NCBI GenBank assembly: GCA_036939355.1
Contig: JALLAP010000099.1
Location: forward strand, 1-22,288
Source of the DNA: Thalassiosira profunda
Lineage: Eukaryota > Bacillariophyta > Thalassiosirophyceae > Thalassiosirales > Thalassiosiraceae
DNA: 22,288 bases
Direction of reading: 5' to 3'
Of this stretch, positions 7,209-16,655 are shown one piece after another. The notes under the pieces were generated by a model that worked only from the letters and a program-made list of their open reading frames with translations, was not told the DNA's origin and made no database searches. The first letter of the stretch is position 1. Each line of letters begins with the position of its first letter. Position numbers and translations under genes: made by a program.

Positions 7209-9930
7209 ATGTCCCATCGCGGCGGAGAGCTCGGCGCGGTGGCCGCGGGTGGAGGCAAAGAATGGGCGCTCGAACGGAGCGCGTCGTCCTCCTCCTCGTC
7301 CGACCCCAACGAAAATTCGCGCCGAAAGAGCAGCAAACTCTCGGCGACGAATCGCCGCCGGCAGAAACGGAGGGAGAGCCGCGACCGCGAGCGGCGGGAG
7401 CAGGTGGTGGATGGCGAGCGGAGCGAGGAGGGGGGTGGATCGGATTCCACGCCCGTGACGTGCAACAAGCGGCCGAAATTGGAGCACGTGTCATGCGAGG
7501 GAAAGAGCGGTTCGAACAGCAACGGTGCCACCGCAGAACGCGCTTCCGTAGCCGAGAAGGAAGGTGACGGGAAGTACGCCTTGGGCGAGGGACAGATCTC
7601 TGCAGGCCCTCCGCGGATGACGGGTGGAGCTCTCGAGCCCGCTGTGGTCAAACAGCAGGGGGGAGCAACGAAGGGAGCAACAGCATCTCAGATGGGGAAG
7701 AAGGCGGGCATGCCGTCCAAACTATCATCCACGGGGAGGAAGCGCTGGCGGCGGGAAGAAGGCAAGGGACGTCCGAAGGAGGAGAGTGCGAGCGTGGCCA
7801 GCCCATCGAGTGTCAAACCGATGTCCGCGAAGAAGAGCGCCGAGACGAAGAAGCTGGAACGCAAATTCGATGCATGCGTGAGCAAGACCGTTGCCACTGC
7901 TGTGATGAGCGAAGGAGGCGACGTCGCGACGGCTAAGCAAAACGCAGAATCTGCAGCTGCGAAACCAAATCCATCTGTTGACGCCGGCGGTGCCAATTCC
8001 AATTCCGGGGACGCTTCGGCCGAGCCTGTCCGTTCGAAAGCAACGACATCAGAGGCCAGAGAGACTAGCGCTTCCAGCAGAAAGCCCGAGATATTCGATG
8101 AGACGTCCCATGAGCAGGATCCAGACCAATTCACTTCGTCCTCTGCCACAGCTTCAGCGCAAGGAATCGAGAAAGAAAACGAGACTGGACTTGCAAACAT
8201 TGTCTGCAAAGAAGAGGGGGGCGGCACCACTGCAAAGAAGACGCATCAAATCACTCTAACGCAAGGAAATTTCTTGGCCGTAAAGGAAGAGAAAGAAGTG
8301 GCGACCAAAGTGAAAGTGGAGCAGGCCAACAAACCTAGGAAGGGGGACCAGATCACGCTAACACAAGGCGACTTTGTGGCGGTTCAGGAGAGGAAGGTCG
8401 TGAAAAGTGAGAATCCTCTGAACCCTGATGGGAGCATGGACTCGGCGGAAATTCGAGTGCGCGGCAAAATAACTCGGTACACGAAAGGCGAGGTATGGTT
8501 GTCTTCTGACCCGATGTACAGTGGCTTCGCCTTTGGACTTGGCAAGATCGTTACAGCGAACATGGAGCACGAGGCTGACGTTGCGCAACTGTTTCTGAAG
8601 CTCGATAAGACCTACATTGGACGAAAGGAGGCTGCCCGAGTCGCGGAACGGAGACCCGAATGCGAGTGGGTGATCGTCGAAGCGCACGAGCTGATGCCCA
8701 AGTCTGGCAGGGTCCAACTCAAAACTCTGCGCGAGAAGCTGGAGGCTGAGCGCATCCCCAACACAACACTTTACTACAGAGAGGAAGCGCCCACCTATGC
8801 GTACTACACCAAAGGCGGCAGCCTGTTCAACCTTCCGTCCGGCGAGAAGAGGCCAATCGCTCTTGATCTATTTGCGGGAGGCGGAGGCATGAGCCTCGGT
8901 CTCAAAAAGGCTGGGTTCAATGTCAAGTACAAAGTAGACGCGAATGAGGCCTGTTGCTTGACTCTGCGTCGCAACTTTCCCAAAAAGAAGGTGTATCAGA
9001 AGCTCCTATCGACATTTCTCAGAGACCTGAAAGAGGGGCGGCTTAAGAAGGTTGATGCCAAGAGAATCGTGTTGGTGCACGGGTCGCCTCCGTGCCAGGC
9101 CTATTGCCTTGCAAGTAAGTGCTCACTGCAGTTGAAATGCGATGCCTGCCCATCTCATCACTCATTTGAACCTCTCTGTAATAGACACGAGCGGAGGAGA
9201 CAATGACGAGCAGAACAAGCAGGCCACACTCGAGTTCCTGGAGATTGTGCAGCATATTCTGCCGCCATTCGTTTCGATGGAAAACGTCCCCGGACTGGCG
9301 TCAAAGAGGAGACTGAATGACGCGGAAATGTCCAACGTTGAGTATCTTCAAATGGTAATGGGTCAGCTAGTATCTCTGGGATATCAAGTTAGGGTGACCC
9401 AGACGTATGCCAGTCACTTTGGGGATTGCCAAAAGAGAAAGCGGCTCGTCCTATTCGCTGCCAAGCAAGGATACCAGCTGCCGTCGAATCCGATGCAAAC
9501 TCACGGAAAGGGGGAAGGCCTGCTGCCTGTCGTCACTGTTGGTGACGCAATTGGGGATTTGGAAGACGTGGAGCCGAATGGCCCAGGCCGAGTTCAGCTT
9601 GAGAACGGGAAGGTTGTGCAGGGGCATTTTATCGAGAGCACGAAGTTAGCAGCCAAAAGTGACGACGACGTTCGCTTGTCCAAACACAAACCAGTAGCGC
9701 CTGCCAGAAGCGCCGCCAACACCTTGCGCAAGCAAAACAAGATGCAACATTATGAATGCAACCGCTATCTGACGCTGCTTGAGTATAAGCGGCTCATGTC
9801 CTTTCCGGACGGGCACAGCCTGGAGGGGACGAAAAAGGAAATGCGAGATCAGGTGGGCAATGCGGTTCCAGTTAGGTTCGCGGAGGCCATTGGCAGAACG
9901 GTCATGGAGAGCATTGGTACTAGCAGCTAG
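7209..9930 (+). CDS. DNA (cytosine-5) methyltransferase
   Basis: Two exons, 7209-9114 and 9185-9930, with a 70-bp intron (GTAAGT...TAATAG), give 883 residues. Splicing creates CLA-N-TSGGDND directly after the catalytic motif. Motifs in order: I, DLFAGGGGMSLG (from D553); IV, GSPPCQ with catalytic Cys629; VI, MENVPG with Glu668; VIII, QKRKR (718-722); X, QVGNAVPV (about 858-865). Residues 1-340 are basic, Ser/Lys-rich and probably disordered. Two copies of an ITLTQG motif lie at 346-358 and 380-392. A globular stretch (about 405-520, with KITRYTKGEVWLSSDPMYSG) precedes the catalytic domain and is not a BAH, CXXC or RFTS domain that I can recognise. It is a nuclear C5-methyltransferase of the DNMT1/CMT-like motif order; the subfamily is not resolved. 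The first in-frame ATG was used as the start. Confidence 0.95.
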
Positions 9931-10033
9931 AAAGTAACTGTGGGGTTAATCCATCCACGAGGGCACCTGCTTGCTTCCTCTTCACAATCATAGAGGATAA
10001 AGCTGTTGGGAGCCAAGTTTTGTGATTGCCAGG

Positions 10034-11534
10034 TTATGTGCAGGTGCAAGTCTGCTGGTGCCCTTCAATCAACGCCATCACCTTGTTGTGTGCTATGTTG
10101 ACGTTTCGAAGCCTCGCGCCGTAGAGCAAGATGTAAGGTGAGCACTTCTTAAGTGGCCCAGCAAAGTCCTCGCCATAAACGCAGATGGAGCACTTGGTCT
10201 TGTGGCGGATTGTATCCAGCACGCAGTCGTGAGAGAGGTACCGTCCATGCCACTCTCGCTCCCGTCCGTCGGCTTCTATGGATGGTAGGCTGATGATAGT
10301 GAACCACACAACTGTATGTTTGACCAAAGAAGAACTTTTGACAACCTTTCGTCCGCTTGGACCGTCAAGAGGCAGTACAGTATCAAGACCTGCAGACAGC
10401 GCGAGATCATAGAGAAGACGACCGTCGCTGCGATCGTCGCCCAGGAAACGAAGAAGAGATTCTTGCACCGAATCCTTCAATGCCTGCTTTGCTGCCGCGG
10501 CCGCAGAGACGTGCATCGAGGTACCCCGTCCTTTCACTGAGTAGTTGCTCAGAGTGGTATCGCTTTGTAGATGCGCTGGCGACGCGCGTGAGTACACATA
10601 CTACGTGCGAGGATACGATACCACACATGTCTGTCAACTTACCAAGCAAATCCCTTTGGGACGCCCGACTTTGAAGGAGCCACGACGGGATATCAACGCG
10701 AACGATATCCTTGCTCCTTTTGCTCGCCAAGCTCCTATCGTGCGCCACACCTTCGAGGCGTTGGAGTGAGCCTCTCGATCTCTTTTTATCCGCGGAAGAG
10801 CGGTTGCCACTATCTGAGCCAGTCTGCTTGGTCGCTGCAGTGTCTTCGCTCGATGCTTTGTCAGATACTGTGTTCTTCAGCTCGAGAACTGATGGAATAG
10901 CAGGAGGCTCGTCGATAGAAGTGGTTGTATCAGTGAACGATACAGGTTGACCGCCGGCAACCTTGGTTGCGCGGTACCTGATGCGCGCTGGCTCCACGCC
11001 CTCTTCGACCTTGAAGCGATCGTTCCCCTCGACGTGAAGCATCACTGCATACAAAACACGATCGCCAGAGCTTTGCCCATACAGTACACTGCCATCAACT
11101 TCCTGGTCGTCCTCCATCTTCACTCCCACTGGACACCCAGCCGCAAAGCAAATGACCTCTTCTTCTCGAACGAGCTCTGAGCGAGAGTGCGATTCAGTGC
11201 TGGGCGCGATGTTGTAGTAAATAGTTCGAGAGAGGAGGTCCACAGAGATGGACTGCACCACTCCAGACGCCATGAACTCGCCACATCCACTCCTATGCCA
11301 CACGCTGGCCCCGACAGGAAACGGCAGCGCAGCAGCTTGATCCGATGTCAACTCATGAAGCGTCCCTCTAGGAGATTTCGCGGCGCGAGACTGCTCAGGG
11401 TTCTTTGGGGCTCGGGTCTCGCTGACTTCCATCTCCTCATTGCCGCCGCCAAAACGTTTTTCTGCGACGCCGGATTGCTCGACGATTTCGCACACCTCCG
11501 CGTTCCCTTGCTTTGTCCTTGAGACAGTAGGCAT
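10034..11534 (-). CDS. Conserved-looking protein of unknown function, possibly nucleic-acid binding
   Basis: Two exons, 11534-10643 and 10575-10034, with a 67-bp intron (GTAAGT...GCCAG), give 477 residues. The join restores an Ala codon (G|CG) within ...RDLL-A-HLQSDTTLS. Residues ~70-195 form a beta-rich block (FPVGASVWHRSG, GVVQSISVDLLSRTIYYNI, VLYAVMLHVEG) that could be a small barrel such as a Tudor-like fold. A Ser/Lys-rich linker follows. The C-terminal part has blocks such as IPSWLLQSR, GRLLYDLALSAG, WHGRYLSHDCVLDTIRHKT and SPYILLYGARLRNVNIAH, with the spacing of a divergent KH-like fold. I do not recognise a named family. Its 3' end faces that of the DNA methyltransferase, 103 bp away. 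Its start codon is only 76 bp from the stop of the upstream EF-G gene on the same strand. Confidence 0.75.
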
Positions 11535-11610
11535 GCTCTTTCGTTCACGTCGACATGAACATTGAGAAGAGGGAGAGGAAATTTATCCGGTTGACACCGG
11601 TCAGAATAAA

Positions 11611-14600
11611 TCAGGGCGACTCCGTGTTTATTTCACTATTCCCATGGCCCTTGTACTCGGCCGAGAAGGCGCCCTCGCCGCCTGTGAGACTCCTCAGGCT
11701 GTTGGCGTAGCCAAGGATCTCGACCAGCGGCACCTCTGCCTCGACAACCGATTTGGCATGGTCGCTTCCACCCTCGTCGGTTGCCAGAACGTCGTCCACG
11801 GTTCCTCTGCGCCCCGTCAGGTCGGAGGGCACATCGCCCACTCTCCCCGTTGGAACTGATACCTCCACACTCATCCGGGGCTCGAGCACGGACATCCGCC
11901 CTTCCTCTGCGAGCGATTCCAAAAGGACGGCCACAGCGTTGGCCGCCGCGGCGCGCAGCGCCCCTGGCAATTGGTCGGGGTTCGACAGTTCCGAGTCTAC
12001 CTCGACGATCCGACACTCGACATTGGCCAGCGGATACGGGCCCAGCCGTCCGCGACGGAGCGAGCCCCGTGCGCCTGATAGAAGAGCCTTCAAAGGTGGG
12101 GGGTACTTGAGCTGGGACTCGTCCGGCGGAGCGTTTGGATCGAGGTCGAAGTACGCCCGGGCTTCCGGCGAGAGCGTCACAATGGGATCCTCCGGTGGCA
12201 CGCAAAGTTCGTGGATCGGGGATCCACCAGATGACCCGCGTGGTCTCAGCAGAAGCCGCACTCCGCCTTGCAGCTGAACACCTCCCACTGTGCGATCGTA
12301 CACCACCATACCATCGGTCTCAACCTCCTCTCCATCTTCTAATAGCACCGTCTCCCGGTATGCCACGGCCGGTCTGCCGGTACGCACTTCGAGCCCATAC
12401 TCTCGTCGCAGCCTATCCAGAACAATCTCCATGTGCAGCTCTCCCAGGCCAGATATAAGTGTGGTCGTGGGCGTCTCCTCAACAACGAGGCTCGGGTCCT
12501 CCACCGTAAGAAGGGCCAATGCGTCCGAAAGTCGAGACTGTTCCGACGACGAGGATGCTTCAACGCGCAGGGTCAGGACGGGCCGGGGCGACGCCAGACC
12601 CGCCAAATGCACACCGTCCATGTATTGTTTCCAATGGAGGTCGTTCTTTCGGTTCTTTGCCGCCTTTTTCTTGTCTTGCTTTTCCTCCGAGCTTCCGCCA
12701 GCAGAAGTCAACAAAAGCGTGTCACCCGTCACCACTGACTTGAGGCCCACCAACGCGCAAACGTCGCCCGAAGGACACGATCCATCGGGCAAGTTGTCGA
12801 ATCTCCCACCAGACAGCTCCAGCATGCCCCCAATACGCTCCATTGGATGCTTCTGCTTCTTGTCCCTCTCGCCATCAACGTTGGCCCCACGAGTTGCAGG
12901 AGACACCACGCGCACGCTGTCCCGGGCCTTCAACTTTCCAGAATAAACGCGCGCGAACGCAACTCGCCCGTCGCCCGATCCTCCTCGCCCTTTCATGTGC
13001 AACACTTTGAACACGTACGCCAACGTCGATGAATGTAGAGGATGCCCCAGCGATATTGGATTGTCGTTCTCGGCATCTCGTTGCTGTTCACTATTGTTGC
13101 CCAACAGTTGGAGCTGGGGCGGCAATCGATCCAGGGGACAGGGCACTGTCAAAGAAGAAACATAGACGTTAGCATCTCTGACGATCCAGCACAAGCAGGA
13201 ACATTTCACTCACGGTATTCGGCGACGCAATCCAGCACGGGCTCCACGCCCACGCCTCGAAGCGCCGCGCCGCACAACGTCGGCATGACCGCTCGATTCA
13301 GCGAAGTCCGCCGCAGCGACGACCGTATGTCCTCCGTCGACACGCCGGCTAGAACGGGACACGTGTGCTCCTCCTCGCATTCCATGGCATTTAGATACAA
13401 GTCTTCCATCACTTCATCGACATCGGCCAGGTTCGATATCAAGTCTCGTCGCGCGTCCAGCGCCGCCTCGATCAAGGCGGGGTTGCCCTCTCGGACACAA
13501 GGACTCGTCAGCGATATTACAGAAGGTGCGGCATCCTCGATGCTCAAATCGTCCGCGTCGTCGGGATAAATCAGCGCCCGCAGGTGAACCAGGTCTACCA
13601 CCCCGACAAACTCCCCGTGGGGCGGGGGCTCGTCCAGCGACCCCGCCGCGATCTCCGGACCCAGCGCCGCACTCCCGCCGCCTTCCGTCGACTCGTGATT
13701 CGCCACGCGGTACAACGGCAGCTGCACCGCCACGGGATTGCTCCCCCGCAATTTTCTCCTGACGGTGTTCATCGCGTGGCGAAAGTCCGCCCCCTCCCGG
13801 TCCATCTTGTTCACGAACATGACGGCCGGGAGCGGCTCGTGGGCGTGCGTCCCGTGCAGCCCGGAGGCGGGCGACGCTTTGCCTCGGTCGGCGTTGCGGA
13901 TGGCGCGCCACACCGTCTCCGTCTGGGCTTGCACCCCCGCCACGGCGTCGACGACCAACACCGCGCCATCCAGCACGGCCACGGAGCGGTGCACCTCGAC
14001 GGAGAAGTCGACGTGCCCCGGGGTGTCGATGAGGTTGATCGCCACCCGTTTCGGCGCGTTGCTTCCTTTCGTTGTCGCATTACTAGAGGGTGCCGGGGGG
14101 ACCACCCACTCGAACCCCACGGCGGCGCTCTGGATGGTAATCCCCCGCTCCCGTTCGGCGGGCAAATAGTCCGTGACTGTGTCCCCATCGTCGACGCTCC
14201 CGGCGTCGTGTACCAGGCCGGATAGAGCGAGCATTCGCTCGGTGACAGTGGTCTTCCCGGCGTCGACGTGGGCGAAGATGCCGACGTTCCGTAACGCCAG
14301 GAGGCGGGGGTGGCAGGGATGATGGGCGTATTGTTTGTGGTCGGGGTCGGGATTGGGGTTTGGTTGGGCGTCGCTGTCCGAGTCCGAATCGGGGTCGGTC
14401 AGTGCCGAGAAGCAGCGGTGGCGATATTGGCGGTCTGCTGATGTGTGAGGTGCACGCCATTGCGTGGATCCGAGAGGGGTGAAATGCGACGGACTGTCCA
14501 TTTGTCGTCTTGACAATGGGCCCATGCTCTGGCCGTTTCCAAGTGCTGCAACGCCGCCCTGTCGCCAGGGCTGTTGGTGCCGACGACGATCGCGGTGCAC

Positions 14601-14873
14601 ATCATGTAAGCACTTTCGTATCGCAGGGCTCCCATCGAATGCAAAAGGAGCAGATTGCAATTCTCGCGCGCCCATGGCCGGTCCGTTCGCCAACGCGCCG
14701 CGACGAGCCGGTTGGCGATGGGGCAAAGCGTCGTCTTCGCGTCCATCGCGTATCACAGTGCAGGGCGACGACGTGGCCGCGGACGCGAGGCGACGACGAC
14801 ATTGAGGCCTCGCGACATTGCAGCGTCGCGCCGCTGCCGGCGAGCGGGCCAGCCAGCGGGCCAGGGCGGTCAT
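11611..14873 (-). CDS. Mitochondrial-type elongation factor G, probably EF-G2 (ribosome recycling)
   Basis: Two exons, 14873-13214 and 13145-11611, with a 68-bp intron (GTGAGT...TTTGACAG), give 1064 residues; the join reads VAEY-L-PCPLDRLPP. GTPase motifs are intact: NVGIFAHVDAGKTT (from ~196), RERGITI, DTPGHVDFSVEVHRS and NKMDREGADF. Later EF-G domains show PTTTLISGLGELHMEIVLDR (domain III) and LEPRMSVEVSVPT, DLTGRRG, VPLVEILGYANSLRSLT (domains IV-V). The DLTGRRG spacing favours EF-G2/GFM2, which splits ribosomes with RRF, over EF-G1. The start MTALARWLARSPAAARRCNV is a typical Arg-rich mitochondrial presequence. About 195 residues precede the GTPase domain, far longer than usual. Part of that stretch also reads as protein in another frame, so an unrecognised intron or frame error is possible there. 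A DPDSDSDSDAQPNPNPDPD low-complexity run sits just before the G domain. Confidence 0.92.
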
Positions 14874-15158
14874 GGCGCTGCGGGGCGGGAGGGCAGTCGG
14901 CGCCTGCGGGAGGGCGGAGGCGGAGGCAGGGCGGAGGGGGAGCACGTGGGAGTGTAGTGGGAGAAGTTGGTTGCTGAAGAGGAGAGAGGAGAGGTGAGGT
15001 GAGGGCGGTCAGCGGTCAGACGGCGGCCACGAGCCCAAAAAGGCCACCCTAACCCAAACCCTCCTCAGATACAATAGGTAGTAACCCTAACCCTGCCTAT
15101 CCTTTACCAACTAATCTCTAAGCCTCTAGTCTCCGACTGGTCTGTGAAGCCACCTCGA
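14874..15158. other. Intergenic spacer with GA-rich and telomere-like sequence
   Basis: This lies upstream of the EF-G gene and downstream of the glyoxalase-fold gene, both on the minus strand. Positions about 14930-15005 are strongly G/A-rich on the plus strand. The telomere-like motifs are listed separately. I see no gene here, although the neighbouring stretch 15159-15351 holds a possible short ORF. Confidence 0.55.
15046..15094. repeat. Interstitial telomere-like repeats (CCCTAA units)
   Basis: Two short degenerate blocks, ACCCTAACCCAAACCCT (15046-15062) and TAACCCTAACCCT (15082-15094), match the TTAGGG telomere unit used by stramenopiles when read on the minus strand. They are separated by 19 unrelated bases. 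They may be a relic of double-strand-break repair or simply a promoter element of telo-box type, as in plants. The block lies 173-221 bp upstream of the EF-G start codon. Confidence 0.55.
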
Positions 15159-15374
15159 TCAATTCTGGTCGTCGTCCTCATCGACATCGAGTAGATCATT
15201 CATGAAGAAGACATCCAGGTGCAGCTCGGTCGAGAACCGAATCTTCCTTGCGGTAACCTCTAAAGAGATGCATTGTCCAAGAGTGCCCGGGTCCATCCCA
15301 AACACCCTTTTTGCTCCCGGTAACCAGATGATCGACGATCGACGGTTCATGCTATTGGACGAATCCTTGCCCAT
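15159..15374 (-). CDS. Short ORF overlapping the end of the glyoxalase-fold gene (uncertain)
   Basis: An ATG at 15374 opens 71 codons ending at TGA 15159-15161. It overlaps the last 23 bases of the neighbouring gene in another frame. The product, with segments such as FGMDPGTLGQCISLEVTARK and FSTELHLDVFFMNDLLDVDE and an acidic end, reads like real protein more than random translation. It may be the displaced C-terminus of the upstream gene (frame error or alternative end), a separate small gene, or 3' UTR. No homologue is recognised. Confidence 0.3.
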   Translation of the reverse strand: MGKDSSNSMNRRSSIIWLPGAKRVFGMDPGTLGQCISLEVTARKIRFSTELHLDVFFMNDLLDVDEDDDQN

Positions 15375-16254
15375 CCCAGGGCGCCCAGCCGTCGTCCATT
15401 TCTTGCTCAAGCGTTCCCGAGCGATTCAATAGTTCCACTAATGCGCCGTCGGCATCGTACAGAAATGCCATCTCGTACACTTCTTTCCCGATGATCCGTT
15501 TCACTGGAGACAGAGCCACTCTCAAAGACTTGCCAAACCTTTCTATCGATAGTGCGTTCAGATCGTCCATCCACTCCTGCAGTTGGTACATCGCACACGC
15601 CGAACCGTCGGACGATGCACCATTATCATTGTCCGGTCTCGGTATGTTGTTCGTGACGTCCAACGCGAAGTGGTTCAGCCCCAGCAGTTCCTCCCGCTTG
15701 GTCAAATCTATGGCTCTGCGCGTCATCCCCTCTTGCTCGTTTAACATGTAGGACGGCACTTCCAACAATTCTATGCGAGACTTTGGGCCATTGCTGTTGC
15801 CATTGCTGTTGTCACTGTGGTCGCTGGAGCAGCTCTCGTGGAGCAGCCACGCGCAGCGGGCGGGGCCCGCCACGAATTTGGACTCGACGCGAAATCCCAG
15901 GAGCGAGTAGAACTTGATGGCGTTCTCGATGTTGCGCGTCTTCACCGCCGCGTGGTGCGAGTACGCCGCCGATGCTATCCGGTGGTTGGCTGCGGCCTGT
16001 TGCGGCGGCGTTGTTGCCGATGCCTTGTCATCGACGCCCGCGCTCTCGCCGCTGGAGGAAGATGCCCCAAGCCGGCCGGCAATGGAAACGCGCTCACATC
16101 TCGCCCGCGAGGAACAACACCGGGAGGAACACGGGACGGATACCGAGCGGGAAAACGCCTCGACGACGGAGGGGCGGTGTCCCGCCAGAGCCAGGGCGGT
16201 GCAGCCCAGCAGGGGCAGAGACCAGGCAAAGGGAGAGCGGCCGCTTGCCAACAT
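15352..16254 (-). CDS. Plastid-targeted glyoxalase/VOC-fold protein
   Basis: The start ATG at 16254 gives 300 residues; the open frame further upstream has no ATG. The N-terminus has a hydrophobic core (LPLLGCTALALAG) and then VVEA|FSRS, an ASAFAP-like cleavage with F34, followed by a Ser/Arg-rich transit stretch, so plastid import is predicted. The VOC domain spans about 97-285: SHHAAVKTRNIENAIKFYSL (the usual first strand and helix), RIELLEVP, LNHFALDV and FLYDADGALVELLNRSG. Candidate metal ligands are His100/101, Glu162/165, His195 and Glu274, as in glyoxalase I. A Ser/Asn/Gly insert (about 143-158) is unusual. The substrate cannot be assigned; lactoylglutathione lyase is one possibility. 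The C-terminus may be affected by a frame problem (see the short ORF 15159-15374). Confidence 0.85.
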   Translation of the reverse strand: MLASGRSPFAWSLPLLGCTALALAGHRPSVVEAFSRSVSVPCSSRCCSSRARCERVSIAGRLGASSSSGESAGVDDKASATTPPQQAAANHRIASAAYSHHAAVKTRNIENAIKFYSLLGFRVESKFVAGPARCAWLLHESCSSDHSDNSNGNSNGPKSRIELLEVPSYMLNEQEGMTRRAIDLTKREELLGLNHFALDVTNNIPRPDNDNGASSDGSACAMYQLQEWMDDLNALSIERFGKSLRVALSPVKRIIGKEVYEMAFLYDADGALVELLNRSGTLEQEMDDGWAPWDGQGFVQ

Positions 16255-16588
16255 TATCACCGAGATGGTGGGCCGCGATGATGAGCTCCACGCGGCGAGG
16301 AGAGGGGCGGGAGGCTGGCGAGGCGCGAGGAACTTCACTTCCGTCGCGTTTGCAGGTTCACCTCGCTCGGCGTTGCAAAAATGAGTGGACGCCGGGGGCC
16401 GCGGGGGATCTTTGGATCTTCAATCTTCCTCTTCCTCTCCTCATTTTCATTTCCACCGATTGCAAAGGGAACATCGCCCTCCACCGCCCCCATCACCCAA
16501 CAGCACCCAACAACCATGCCTCCCCAGCAAATGAACGTGGCCATGATGACGTCCGGCGGCCTCGCGCCCTGCCTCGCGTCCTNCAACC
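16255..16588. promoter_or_regulatory. Divergent promoter of the glyoxalase-fold and phosphofructokinase genes
   Basis: The apparent 334 bp include the artefactual 72-bp copy plus N (16511-16583), so the true distance between start codons is about 261 bp. C/T-rich tracts (about 16425-16455 and 16470-16515) lie just upstream of the phosphofructokinase start, which has the context ACAACCATG. No defined site is claimed. Confidence 0.5.
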
Positions 16589-16655
16589 ATGCCTCCCCAG
16601 CAAATGAACGTGGCCATGATGACGTCCGGCGGCCTCGCGCCCTGCCTCGCGTCCT
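16511..16655 (+). repeat. 72-bp direct duplication flanking one N (assembly scar)
   Basis: Bases 16511-16582 and 16584-16655 are identical as read, separated by the only N in the window (16583). Both contain the start codon and first residues MPPQQMNVAMMTSGGLAPC. Only the right copy continues in frame into the phosphofructokinase. Contig ends that overlap but were joined as a gap give exactly this picture, so I take it as an artefact rather than biology. Confidence 0.9.

Noticed and set aside
6785..7651. Minus-strand ORF of 288 codons across the divergent promoter and DNA methyltransferase start
   Set aside because: It spans two well-supported genes and an intergenic region, with Arg/Pro/Ser-biased content typical of a shadow frame.
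8244..8387. Classical PCNA-interacting (PIP) boxes in the DNA methyltransferase
   Set aside because: The spacing Q-I-T-L-T-Q-G-N-F is one residue too long for the consensus, so it is kept only as a possible variant.
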